Source of the DNA: a virus
DNA length: 30,865 bases
Reading direction: 5' to 3' (one strand)
IMG/VR virus record: IMGVR_UViG_3300042523_000251
Coordinates: 1-30,865 of that record
Shown: in pieces, positions 1 through 6,359 of the stretch
Numbering within the stretch: the stretch's first letter is position 1
How the letters are laid out: the number at the start of each line of letters is the position of its first letter
The notes under the pieces: generated by a model
What the model was told of the DNA's origin: nothing
Databases searched by the model: none
Seen by the model: the letters and a program-made list of their open reading frames with translations, nothing else
Program-made: the position numbers and the translations under genes

Positions 1-441
1 ACTAACTTTGTAATGGTAACAACATCGATTACTGACGCTTCCTGCGTCCACATTGCATACGATCCGACAAGCGCGGTAGGTAGGCTTTACATCGTGGTTG
101 ATGCATCAGGTAATGATGTCAAGTCGTACTACACAGATGATGAGGGGGTGACAGTAAGCGTGGCAGTAACAGTAACCGGTAATGGGGATGATGCCAGCGT
201 GGCAATCAATCCCATGGGTAAGCGCATAGTGCTTTATCATCACTCTAACGACCTCTACAGGGTCATCTACGACCCGCAGGGGAACGTTATAACGGCGGCC
301 AGCATCATAGTCAGCGGCGGGGTGCATAACGGTAAGACGGCGATTGCTTGGAGGCTTGGCACTTGGTACGCCTATTACAGAGACGGTGGGAGTTCACTTA
401 TCCAAATCAGCAGCATCAATGATGGGGAATCTTGGACTTAG
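1..441 (+). CDS. Tail fibre/receptor-binding protein, BNR (Asp-box) type, 3' end only
   Basis: The frame is already open at base 1, so the N-terminus lies outside the window; the internal ATG at 13 is not a convincing start. About 146 residues remain. They read as short beta-strand repeats and end in an Asp-box-like motif (SSINDGESWT), as in BNR/sialidase-fold propellers that phages place in tail fibres and receptor-binding proteins. The position just upstream of an endolysin fits the end of a tail module. No catalytic residues can be assigned from this fragment, so an enzymatic role is not supported. It could also be any beta-rich tail-tip protein. Confidence 0.6.
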   Translation, partial: TNFVMVTTSITDASCVHIAYDPTSAVGRLYIVVDASGNDVKSYYTDDEGVTVSVAVTVTGNGDDASVAINPMGKRIVLYHHSNDLYRVIYDPQGNVITAASIIVSGGVHNGKTAIAWRLGTWYAYYRDGGSSLIQISSINDGESWT

Positions 442-452
442 AAAAAAGGGGT

Positions 453-493
453 GCTGGGCAGATGAGGAAACAGCAACCGGGAGACTGCCCAGC
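453..493 (+). promoter_or_regulatory. Stem-loop in the leader of the endolysin gene
   Basis: GCTGGGCAG at 453-461 is perfectly repeated in inverted orientation as CTGCCCAGC at 485-493, giving a 9-bp stem with a 23-base loop. It lies between the tail gene stop and the endolysin start. No T-run follows, so it is not a normal intrinsic terminator. Downstream are two Shine-Dalgarno-like stretches (GGGAGATAAGG near 501 and AAGGAG at 517-522). A role in mRNA stability or processing is inferred. Confidence 0.4.
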
Positions 494-533
494 GGGTGTC
501 GGGAGATAAGGTCGACAAGGAGAATATACCACC

Positions 534-1070
534 ATGAGTAGACCGATTGCATTACGCGCAGCTAAAGAAGCCCTAGACAATGTCGGTGTGCAGGAGACCG
601 GGGACAACAGAGGCAAGGCGGTTGAAATCTATCAAGCCTCTACCATCCCACCCGTACCACCCGGTAGCCCTTGGTGTGCCGCCTTTGTGGTGTACAGGCT
701 ACGGAATGCCGCTCATGACCTAGCGCTGACAATCCCGCTAGACTGGCCACGCTCGGCTTACTGCCCCGATCATGGCAACTGGGCAAGGCGTACCAAGAAC
801 TGGCTATCGGTAAAGGATGCGGAAGCAGACCCTACCAAGGTGCGTATCGGTGACCTTGCTTGCTTCTGGTTTGCACCTTTGAACAGGCTTGCCCATATTG
901 GGATTGTAATAGGTGTATTCCCTTGGGGTGTCAAGACCGTAGAGGGCAACACGAGTCCAGAGATGGAAGACGAAGACAAGGTAGAGCGCGAGGGTGACGG
1001 GGTCTACCGTAAGGCTAGAGCATGGCGAGAGCTTGGAAGCAACGGCGGCTTTGTAAGCATCGACTGGTAA
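534..1070 (+). CDS. Endolysin, CHAP/NlpC-P60-like cysteine peptidoglycan hydrolase
   Basis: A 178-residue protein likely to cut peptidoglycan at the end of infection. The papain-like catalytic pattern is visible: Cys48 in PWCAAF, His121 in AHIGIVIG, and a polar third residue in VEGNT (Glu137 or Asn139). It starts with a short helical segment like many CHAP amidases/endopeptidases and has no signal peptide, so release through a holin is expected. No separate cell-wall-binding domain is visible. The ATG has AAGGAG 11 bases upstream. The gene follows the tail module and ends at a bidirectional terminator. A tail-associated hydrolase is the main alternative; the small size favours a free endolysin. 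Confidence 0.8.
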   Translation: MSRPIALRAAKEALDNVGVQETGDNRGKAVEIYQASTIPPVPPGSPWCAAFVVYRLRNAAHDLALTIPLDWPRSAYCPDHGNWARRTKNWLSVKDAEADPTKVRIGDLACFWFAPLNRLAHIGIVIGVFPWGVKTVEGNTSPEMEDEDKVEREGDGVYRKARAWRELGSNGGFVSIDW

Positions 1071-1072
1071 CG

Positions 1073-1107
1073 AAAAAAGACCCGATTGTTTAGATCGGGT
1101 CTTTCCT
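1073..1107. terminator. Bidirectional rho-independent terminator
   Basis: AAAGACCCGAT (1076-1086) pairs perfectly with ATCGGGTCTTT (1094-1104) around a 7-base loop. A six-base A run on the left becomes a T run for minus-strand transcripts, and a short T run follows on the plus strand. It sits between the convergent endolysin gene and the leftward operon and would stop transcription from both sides, better for the leftward one. Confidence 0.85.
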
Positions 1108-1168
1108 CATCAGTTCCGGCATCAGTTGTTGTTTTTTTGGTTTCCCTTGCGGGTGCCTACAGTTTACC

Positions 1169-1501
1169 CTACGGCATCAACTCTTTTGCCATCTGTGCAA
1201 TCCAAGCGCGTACACCCCAATCATCAGGAGCGCCTTGAGTAAACTGGTCAATGCTGATGTTGATGTCTACTCCGCCCGAACTGTAGACCACGCTAAGGAG
1301 TTGCCCCTTGCAAGTCGTGAACCAAAGCATACGGGCGAGGTTGTGTGTGCTAACACGGATAGAGCGTTGATACTGGTAGGCTCCCCGCGCTTCATTCCAC
1401 ATTGCGCTAAAGTCAAGCTCGATTGTTTCAAAGGTTGTCTGGTCGCGCTTAAGCACTTCCTCCAACCGTTCCATCGTGTAAACCTCATCTACTACTGTCA
1501 T
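1169..1501 (-). CDS. Hypothetical protein (early leftward operon, last gene)
   Basis: 110 residues, mildly acidic, with no motif I recognise. The N-terminal third is probably helical (VDEVYTMERLEEVLKRDQ) and the rest is mixed, with several aromatic residues. No signal peptide or membrane segment is seen. The start is well supported by GGGAGAT about 8 bases upstream. A dedicated promoter with a large dyad precedes it (1518-1565), so it can be expressed apart from the recombination genes upstream. The terminator at 1073-1107 follows. Function unknown. Confidence 0.65.
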   Translation of the reverse strand: MTVVDEVYTMERLEEVLKRDQTTFETIELDFSAMWNEARGAYQYQRSIRVSTHNLARMLWFTTCKGQLLSVVYSSGGVDINISIDQFTQGAPDDWGVRAWIAQMAKELMP

Positions 1502-1517
1502 TCTTTATCTCCCTGCG

Positions 1518-1565
1518 GTGTATATCCGCATACAGAATATACACTGAATGCGGATATCTTGTCAA
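1518..1565 (-). promoter_or_regulatory. Leftward promoter with operator-like dyads
   Basis: On the minus strand, TTGACA (plus coordinates 1560-1565) is 18 bases from TATATT (1536-1541). The -35 box overlaps the stop codon of the Gam-like gene. A perfect 10-bp inverted repeat, ATATCCGCAT at 1522-1531 and ATGCGGATAT at 1548-1557, flanks the -10 box. A second inverted repeat, GTGTATA (1518-1524) and TATACAC (1538-1544), lies within it. The placement fits a repressed promoter. Confidence 0.6.
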
Positions 1566-2101
1566 ACTGTTTTTATTGTTACCGATTCTGAAGCCGGTAT
1601 TAGATCAAGCCCTGGCGCTTGGTCAAGTGCAAAGTCGCTAAGCTTGCTAACCAAGACGGTGTGCTTTGTCTTGATGGCTTCCGGGTTGTGATGCATCAGC
1701 CATGCCACGGCTTCCTCTTCTTCAACCACTTTGACCCGCTCGGCTACAGTGCGGAAAGAAACCGTACCGAATGGGCAAGTCCAAGTCTTAACCTTGAGTG
1801 TGCCGTCAGCCTTGCGCGGCAACTGCGACATTGCAAAGTCTTGCAGCTGGGCGTTGTACTGACGCTCCAACCATGCAAGCCGTGCCGCGTGCTTATTGAT
1901 CATGGCTGTACAGTTTGCCAAGATGGTATGCATCTTTGCTGTCTCGGCATCAATGGCTGCCTCGATGTCCATGCGCTTACGCATCACCAGGAGCGCCAAG
2001 TCTTCAGGTGATTCGTTGCCTTTTATCCAGCCGGACGCAGGCCCGGCATACTCGCCGGTTTCCTCGTCGTACAGCTCGCCATCTATGATGTCGAATCCCA
2101 T
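1562..2101 (-). CDS. Gam-like / siphovirus Gp157-like protein
   Basis: 179 residues. The middle (about residues 30-100) is a helical, charged coiled-coil-like region. It is followed by a short beta segment, KVKTWTCPFGTVSFRTVAERV, then EEAVAWLMHH. This layout (coiled coil, then a K-x-P-x-G-T-x-x-x-R strand) is shared by Mu Gam-like host-nuclease inhibitors and the Gp157 family. Both families sit beside phage recombinases, as here: its ATG shares one base with the stop of the ERF gene, so the two are probably translationally coupled. The likely role is protecting DNA ends or aiding recombination. I cannot separate the two families by eye. Confidence 0.6.
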   Translation of the reverse strand: MGFDIIDGELYDEETGEYAGPASGWIKGNESPEDLALLVMRKRMDIEAAIDAETAKMHTILANCTAMINKHAARLAWLERQYNAQLQDFAMSQLPRKADGTLKVKTWTCPFGTVSFRTVAERVKVVEEEEAVAWLMHHNPEAIKTKHTVLVSKLSDFALDQAPGLDLIPASESVTIKTV

Positions 2102-2592
2102 TATCTTCCTCCCAGTGGTCTAGCCTTCAGCGGCGCATCAATCACAATGTTGCCCTGTGGACCTCTACGGTAGTCCTCACGGGGAGCGATTGCGCCGTTG
2201 GCATCATCGTCCTCATCGGCACTTATTGCCAGCAGAGCGGACACCGAGTAACGGCGGCCATAAGTAAGCGCAGAGCCTAGCCCGTGAGCGTCTGGCTTGG
2301 TTACTGGGATTGTTGCCGTGGTGCTGATCCACTCGCCGGATGCATGAATGATGCGGCTCTCTACTGTAATCGCTGTGACCTTGCCATCCGTGACATGAGT
2401 TTCGGTAGTGCCTTGGGTTAGCATCAAGTCGCTGGCTGTAAGGATAGGGCGCAGAGCGTCCAGGATGGAATCCAAGGTGACGTACTTGGACTTGAAGGCA
2501 AGGTTGTTGCCCTCTTTGCTGATGCCCTGCATCCGGCTTTGAGCCTTGATGAGTGAAGGGGCAATAGCCCCTATGTTTTCGCTACTAGTCAA
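2101..2592 (-). CDS. erf: ERF-family single-strand annealing recombinase
   Basis: 163 residues. Family hallmarks are KYVTLDSILDALRPIL near residue 37, a central beta region, and GSALTYGRRYSVSALLAISADEDDDAN near residue 105-130 as family-type signature. ERF proteins anneal complementary single strands in phage recombination and genome circularisation. The C-terminal tail after the acidic stretch is short and unstructured-looking. The start is TTG, overlapping the TGA of the upstream gene by four bases (TTGA), with GGGAG about 8 bases before it. It is cotranscribed with the Gam-like gene, forming a compact recombination unit. Confidence 0.85.
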   Translation of the reverse strand: MTSSENIGAIAPSLIKAQSRMQGISKEGNNLAFKSKYVTLDSILDALRPILTASDLMLTQGTTETHVTDGKVTAITVESRIIHASGEWISTTATIPVTKPDAHGLGSALTYGRRYSVSALLAISADEDDDANGAIAPREDYRRGPQGNIVIDAPLKARPLGGR

Positions 2593-2852
2593 ATGTCTTC
2601 TCCCATCCAGTTGTTGATACTGTTGATGTGCTTGATTACTTCAGTCCGGTTGTCTAAGTCAACCGCGCCATCTTCCACAAAGTGCTTTGCAAGCTCGCTG
2701 TCGCGGTTGCTCATGATGTAGTCTGCGGTCTCTTCATGCCTCATCGCAAAGATAGAACCGCAGATGTAGCCATGTCCTCCGTCAGAATAATAGTCAACCT
2801 TATCAAGTAGGTTGCTTGGTATATAAACACCAAGATAGTCATCTGCTCCCAT
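2589..2852 (-). CDS. Hypothetical protein upstream of erf
   Basis: 87 residues, strongly acidic (many Asp/Glu, no long hydrophobic run), rich in Tyr and His in the middle (YYSDGGHGYICGS). No recognised domain. The start is well supported: GGGAGGTGA lies directly upstream of the ATG. The first base of the ATG codon is at 2852 on the minus strand and is shared with the stop of the preceding gene, and its own stop overlaps the TTG of erf. It is therefore an integral part of the coupled early operon. An acidic small early protein could bind a host or phage DNA-processing factor, but that is a guess. Confidence 0.6.
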   Translation of the reverse strand: MGADDYLGVYIPSNLLDKVDYYSDGGHGYICGSIFAMRHEETADYIMSNRDSELAKHFVEDGAVDLDNRTEVIKHINSINNWMGEDI

Positions 2853-3112
2853 TATTCACCTCCCTCAATAACTATATGAAGCGATGGGTTCCTACCTTGC
2901 CGTTGCAGGTAGTTTGCAATACACAGATGCAGGGAAAGGCTTACACCATTCCGCGCAAACTGTTGTTGCAGGTTTTCGCCATCAATGAATGGAACCCATT
3001 GATCGTCAATGAATAATGCCGTAGTAAACGGAACGCTTACATCAGCAACCTTGAACGATGGAATCCTGAACACGCCAGCCCCTGCTGGCAATGCGGTTAG
3101 TGTTGTCTTCAT
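2852..3112 (-). CDS. Hypothetical protein, first gene of leftward operon
   Basis: 86 residues with no recognised domain. The N-terminal half is strand-rich with alternating hydrophobics. The C-terminal half has a helical stretch (ENLQQQFARNG) and a Leu/His-rich segment. The start has the operon-type site GGGAGATAAGTA directly before the ATG. It is the promoter-proximal gene of the leftward operon, a position phages often use for small host-takeover or regulatory proteins. No function can be assigned from sequence. Confidence 0.55.
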   Translation of the reverse strand: MKTTLTALPAGAGVFRIPSFKVADVSVPFTTALFIDDQWVPFIDGENLQQQFARNGVSLSLHLCIANYLQRQGRNPSLHIVIEGGE

Positions 3113-3124
3113 TACTTATCTCCC

Positions 3125-3174
3125 GTACCGCTTTGGTACATCAACAATATACATTGTAGATATATATAACGCAA
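3125..3174 (-). promoter_or_regulatory. Leftward early promoter (PL-like)
   Basis: On the minus strand, TTGCGT (plus 3169-3174) is 17 bases from TATATT (3146-3151). The predicted start is near 3139. The leader then holds a GTACC/GGTAC dyad (3125-3129 and 3135-3139). The stretch 3141-3159 is 18 of 19 bases identical, in inverse orientation, to 13925-13943 at the moron promoter, so a shared operator or activator site is likely. Confidence 0.55.
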
Positions 3175-3178
3175 GGGG

Positions 3179-3215
3179 TTGACAGCATATTATATTCCTG
3201 TGGTATATATGTAGC
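3179..3215 (+). promoter_or_regulatory. Rightward promoter (PR-like), probably giving a leaderless transcript
   Basis: TTGACA at 3179-3184 is followed by an extended -10 (TGGTATATA, 3201-3209) with a 19-base spacer. The expected start point, about 7 bases beyond the -10, falls on the A of the regulator's ATG at 3216. No Shine-Dalgarno sequence is present between the -10 and the ATG. Confidence 0.55.
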
Positions 3216-3440
3216 ATGATTAGAGGATTGACACAAAACGAGTTATCTCGGCGCACTGGTTTCAAGCAGCCACGCATCAGTGACTATATGACCGGTAAGA
3301 AAGCGCCTAGCGATACATCTTTGATTGCTCTCGCTGAAGCGATGGACATGGATCCTGCGGAACTGTCAAAGCAGTTGTTGATGCGTAGAACACTACGCAA
3401 GGGCAAGGCACCGGAAGCACCAGAGCAACCGGGCGAATAA
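3216..3440 (+). CDS. XRE/Cro-CI-like helix-turn-helix regulator
   Basis: 74 residues. A clear HTH_3 core runs from about residue 5 to 55: LTQNELSRRTGFKQPRISDYMTG is the HTH, followed by LIALAEAMDMDPAEL, the usual fourth and fifth helices. The C-terminal tail is basic, then proline-rich. The first helix is shorter than usual because a stop codon at 3180 closes the frame upstream and ATG 3216 is the only good start. The gene is divergent from the recombination operon, as for Cro or CI. It has no separate cleavage or dimerisation domain, so it is more Cro-like or Arc-like in size than CI. It probably binds the AT-rich operators in 3140-3215. Confidence 0.75.
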   Translation: MIRGLTQNELSRRTGFKQPRISDYMTGKKAPSDTSLIALAEAMDMDPAELSKQLLMRRTLRKGKAPEAPEQPGE

Positions 3441-3461
3441 GGTAGTTAGGGAGATAAGAAA

Positions 3462-3770
3462 ATGCGACGATGCATAGAGTGTGGTTCGGAAGTAATCGAT
3501 TTTGATAAGACCTGTACGGCTTGCCGTGTATCCGAGTGGCAAGACCAGCAGGAACAAGCTCAGAAGCTCAGGGAGCGGCACTATGCGCTGGAGGCTAACC
3601 GCGATGCATACCTTGGGCGTAAGCGGGCGGTTCGTGATTCCATCCGTGCAGGTGTGATTACTGCGGTAGCCGTTATGCTGTTCCTCGCTCTGGTATCTGC
3701 TACCCGCGATGCCATGCGGTACGAGTATCAGACAAAGCCAGCGGCACTTAAGGCGCAGGGTGTCAAGTGA
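3462..3770 (+). CDS. Zinc-ribbon, single-pass membrane protein of unknown function
   Basis: 102 residues. The N-terminus has a four-cysteine zinc-ribbon pattern (C4-x2-C7 and C18-x2-C21). A basic, helical linker (residues 28-64) follows. A single membrane segment, VITAVAVMLFLALVSAT, lies near residues 66-82, with a short polar tail. The basic linker before the segment suggests the zinc ribbon faces the cytoplasm. The start is supported by AGGGAGATAAGAAA before the ATG. The stop overlaps the GTG of the cytosine methyltransferase gene. Function unknown; a membrane-tethered adaptor is one possibility. Confidence 0.6.
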   Translation: MRRCIECGSEVIDFDKTCTACRVSEWQDQQEQAQKLRERHYALEANRDAYLGRKRAVRDSIRAGVITAVAVMLFLALVSATRDAMRYEYQTKPAALKAQGVK

Positions 3771-5086
3771 GATACCTGAGCGTGTGTAGCGGCATTGAAG
3801 CCGCATCCGTTGCATGGGAGTCCCTCGGTTGGACTCCCGTTGCCTTTGCAGAGATTGAAAAGTTTCCGTCCAAGGTGTTAGCCCATCACTATCCTGGAGT
3901 GGCTAACCTTGGTGATATGACCAGATTTAGGGAGTGGGATATTGAAAGAGATGCAGTTGACGTTCTTGTCGGAGGGACTCCCTGCCAGAGTTTCTCAGTT
4001 GCCGGACTCCGCAAAGGGCTTGACGATCCAAGAGGAAACCTTGCACTCACCTTCATTGCAATGGTTGACCACTACCGCCCAGAGTGGGTTATCTGGGAGA
4101 ACGTCCCCGGTGTTTTGTCATCCAGCGGAGGACGGGACTTTGGTTCCTTCCTTGGGGCGTTGGGGCAACTCGGGTATGGGTTCGCATACCGAGTGCTTGA
4201 CGCTCAGTACTTTGGAGTCCCCCAGCGAAGGCGTAGAGTCTTTGTTGTCGCACATTCTTCAGGGGACAGCAGACGTGCAGCCGAAGTATTATTTGAGCCA
4301 GAAAGCCTGCGAGGGGATACTCCGAAGAGCAACCGCACGGGGAAAGAAACTTCCTACTCTTTTACAGCAAGCCTTGGAATCGGTAGCGCAAAAGTAAGCG
4401 GTACGCTTTGTGCGCTTGATGGCCCAAATGGTGTAAGCGATCAATATGCTAATGAAGCAAAGCTGATTGTAATGGCAGATGGTCAAACCAATGCGGCTAT
4501 ATCAACCAACGAGATAGCGCCTACGCTAAACAGTAGCCAAGAAAATCCAATCGTTGCATATAACACACTAGTATCAGAAACGAGCCACTGTGTACTTGCT
4601 AGTGGTGGTCAGCGCAATGATCCGCATACTGAAACAATGGTGCCTGTAACCTACCGTAAGTCACGCAGAGCGCAGAGCGCTGAGGACTTTGAGACATGGG
4701 TTCCTGATGGCGTAACCAACACGCTTAACTGTTTTGATCTAGGTGATATCAGGTCGGTTGATATCGTTGTTGAACCGATAGCCCTTGCAGAGAACACCAT
4801 CGGACGGCAACCACTGAACGGCGGTAATGGTGATGGATACACGGTAGGCGGTCCAATGTATACGCTCAACGCAACCGGTGTTCACGGTGTAGCGCATCCA
4901 GATCACAGTATGGCAGTACGGCGGCTAACACCGACCGAGTGTGAACGGCTCCAGGGATTCCCGGATGGATACACTGACATCATGCCTAACACTCCAGACG
5001 GGCCAAGGTACAAGGCGCTTGGTAACTCAATGGCTGTACCTGTCATGCGCTGGATAGGCTCTAGGATTGCCCTTGCCACCAAGTAG
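3767..5086 (+). CDS. dcm: DNA C5-cytosine methyltransferase
   Basis: 439 residues. Motifs in order: SVCSGIEAA (motif I, residues 5-13), TPCQSFSVAG with catalytic Cys73 (IV), WENVPGV (VI, about 110), FGVPQRRRRVF (VIII, about 149-159), then a long variable target-recognition region (about 185-395), then LTPTECERLQGFP (IX) and ALGNSMAVPV (X). It transfers a methyl group from SAM to cytosine, most likely to hide phage DNA from host restriction. The recognition region has three loose TLN-containing repeats, and part of it is more A+T-rich than its surroundings, as expected for a swapped specificity region. It starts at GTG overlapping the upstream TGA. An overlapping second-frame gene is possible (3942-4397). 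Confidence 0.9.
   Translation: MRYLSVCSGIEAASVAWESLGWTPVAFAEIEKFPSKVLAHHYPGVANLGDMTRFREWDIERDAVDVLVGGTPCQSFSVAGLRKGLDDPRGNLALTFIAMVDHYRPEWVIWENVPGVLSSSGGRDFGSFLGALGQLGYGFAYRVLDAQYFGVPQRRRRVFVVAHSSGDSRRAAEVLFEPESLRGDTPKSNRTGKETSYSFTASLGIGSAKVSGTLCALDGPNGVSDQYANEAKLIVMADGQTNAAISTNEIAPTLNSSQENPIVAYNTLVSETSHCVLASGGQRNDPHTETMVPVTYRKSRRAQSAEDFETWVPDGVTNTLNCFDLGDIRSVDIVVEPIALAENTIGRQPLNGGNGDGYTVGGPMYTLNATGVHGVAHPDHSMAVRRLTPTECERLQGFPDGYTDIMPNTPDGPRYKALGNSMAVPVMRWIGSRIALATK
3942..4397 (+). CDS. Possible overlapping gene inside the cytosine methyltransferase gene
   Basis: 151 residues, read in a different frame from the methyltransferase. TTG at 3942 has AGGGAG ending 7 bases upstream; an in-frame ATG lies at 3951. 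The C-terminal part reads as a compact basic helical module (PKYYLSQKACEGILRRATAR, then GKKLPTLLQQALESVA). I recall similar KYxLSxKACxGILRRA segments in proteins annotated near phage cytosine methyltransferases, but this is memory and unchecked. The same DNA encodes the methyltransferase stretch around FEPESLRGD. It may be a true dual-coding gene or only a by-product of conserved codons. Confidence 0.35.
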   Translation: MKEMQLTFLSEGLPARVSQLPDSAKGLTIQEETLHSPSLQWLTTTAQSGLSGRTSPVFCHPAEDGTLVPSLGRWGNSGMGSHTECLTLSTLESPSEGVESLLSHILQGTADVQPKYYLSQKACEGILRRATARGKKLPTLLQQALESVAQK

Positions 5087-5906
5087 ATCAATCGTTCGTC
5101 AGACGCTCCGGGCTTTATCCAAGGCACCGGAGCGTTTACTGTCTCACGAGGAGATGGTTTTACTACATCAAGCCTGGGCAGCGGGCATCATGCCTAAAGA
5201 GTGCATGGCGGAAATGGTTCACCGGAATACGGGTCTCTGCAAAGAGATGGCCAAGCAGATACACAAGCAGGATGACTTTGAAGATGCTGTAGCGTTTTGC
5301 CTTCAAGGCTTGATTATCGCCATCCAACGATGGGATTCCAGCCGGGGGTTGAGGTTTAGCACCTTTGCCATGAAGTGGATAATTCAGAAGTACAGGCGTT
5401 ACCAGTCAACCCAAAGCAAGACTATACGGGTATCCGAACACACTATCTACAAATGGCTACGCATCCGCAAGGCACACGATCAACACCTCCACCAGCACGG
5501 CATACCTCCAACCGATGAGCAGCTTTCCGGGTACACCGGGCTATCGGTTACGATGATCGGCATAGCCAGAGACTCACAGCAAGTGCAGCCGGTTAGTATC
5601 AATGTCCCGGTGTCTGGTACGGATGGTCTAGTCTATGAAGATTGCAGGGTGCTAGGAGCCTCCACAAGCCCCGAGGAGGCGTTTATCGCTGATTCATGGG
5701 CAGATAGACTTGGTGATGCTTTGCTAAGCCTAGATGACGATAGCCGCTATTTGCTTGTTAGGCGCTTTGGTTTGGATGGTAGTAAGCCTGAGACCCTGCG
5801 GACGATAGCCAGCCGGTACAAGACACCCGTAAGCGTCATCGAGGCGCAGATAGAATCAGCCTTGGCAACCATACGGGGGCGCTACGAAGTTGAGGATTTG
5901 ACTTGA
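5067..5906 (+). CDS. Phage-encoded RNA polymerase sigma-70 family factor
   Basis: 279 residues. Region 1.2-like LLSHEEMVLLHQAWAAG (about 24-40); region 2 from DFEDAVAFCLQGLIIAIQRW through FSTFAMKWIIQKYRR to SKTIRVSEH (70-125); region 3-like PTDEQLSGYTGLS (about 148-160); region 4 from ALLSLDDDSRYLLVRRFGL through TLRTIASRYKTPVSVIEAQI (219-262). This is the organisation of primary-type sigma factors. It should direct host core RNA polymerase to phage promoters. The start is TTG at 5067 or 5073 (AGGA at 5063-5066); the first ATG (5154) would cut region 1.2. The 5' end overlaps dcm and the stop overlaps the nuclease start. Confidence 0.82.
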   Translation: MPLPPSRSIVRQTLRALSKAPERLLSHEEMVLLHQAWAAGIMPKECMAEMVHRNTGLCKEMAKQIHKQDDFEDAVAFCLQGLIIAIQRWDSSRGLRFSTFAMKWIIQKYRRYQSTQSKTIRVSEHTIYKWLRIRKAHDQHLHQHGIPPTDEQLSGYTGLSVTMIGIARDSQQVQPVSINVPVSGTDGLVYEDCRVLGASTSPEEAFIADSWADRLGDALLSLDDDSRYLLVRRFGLDGSKPETLRTIASRYKTPVSVIEAQIESALATIRGRYEVEDLT

Positions 5907-6262
5907 AGCATCTTGAAGACCGGGAGCAGATAGCCCTTATTACTTGGGTACGCTTGATGGCGACTAAACATCCCGAACTATCAACCATCTACCATTGCCC
6001 TAACGGTGGGCATCGAGACATCAGGACAGCTGCAAAGTTCAAGGCCATGGGAGTCAAACCGGGTGTGTGGGATATCTTTCTCCCTTGCCCAGCGCCGGGG
6101 CTGTACGTTGAGATGAAGGCAGGCAAGGGCAGGCTTACACCCGGGCAGGTTTCCTTTAGGGATGCGCTCCAGCCGCACGGCTACACTTTTGTGGTTGCCT
6201 ACTCTTGGCACGATGCCGCCAAGGCGATAGCCGATCATGTTGGTTTTCCTTTTGATGTATAA
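5903..6262 (+). CDS. VRR-NUC domain nuclease
   Basis: 119 residues, matching a stand-alone phage VRR-NUC of the PD-(D/E)xK superfamily. An N-terminal Glu in DREQIAL, then HCPNGGHRD, the metal-site Asp in GVKPGVWDIFLP, the ExK pair in LYVEMKAGKGRLTPGQ, and a C-terminal segment like FVVAYSWHDA. Such proteins cut branched or structured DNA and usually sit in phage replication or recombination clusters. Start is TTG, overlapping the sigma factor stop (TTGA), with GAGG about 7 bases upstream. The final codons contain a perfect TATAAT, so the promoter of the next gene overlaps its stop. Confidence 0.85.
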   Translation: MKHLEDREQIALITWVRLMATKHPELSTIYHCPNGGHRDIRTAAKFKAMGVKPGVWDIFLPCPAPGLYVEMKAGKGRLTPGQVSFRDALQPHGYTFVVAYSWHDAAKAIADHVGFPFDV

Positions 6263-6358
6263 TGTGGGTAACCTTTCCTGTGGTTATGGACTTTGTCCAC
6301 CCTCGGAGTAGCTACCGAGGGTTCCACGGAAGGTAATACACAGGAAATTAGGTAACCC
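6258..6358 (+). promoter_or_regulatory. Candidate promoter -10 plus structured 5' leader of the primase gene
   Basis: TATAAT at 6258-6263 is a perfect -10, though the -35 is poor. The expected RNA start is near 6270. From there to the ATG at 6360 almost everything can pair: TTTCCTGTG (6274-6282) with CACAGGAAA (6339-6347), flanked by GGTAACC copies at 6267-6273 and 6351-6357. Inside are TGGAC/GTCCA (6287-6299) and CCCTCGG/CCGAGGG (6300-6321). The 5' strand CCTTTCCTGTGG (6272-6283) can pair instead with CCACGGAAGG (6324-6333). The only SD-like AGGA (6342-6345) is in the outer stem, so the leader could switch translation on and off. No known riboswitch class was recognised. Confidence 0.5.
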
Positions 6359-6359
6359 C

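Noticed and set aside
6266-6358. tRNA or self-cleaving ribozyme in the primase leader
   Set aside because: No T-loop or anticodon arm of the right size, no CCA end, and no hammerhead or twister core was found; a regulatory leader fits better.
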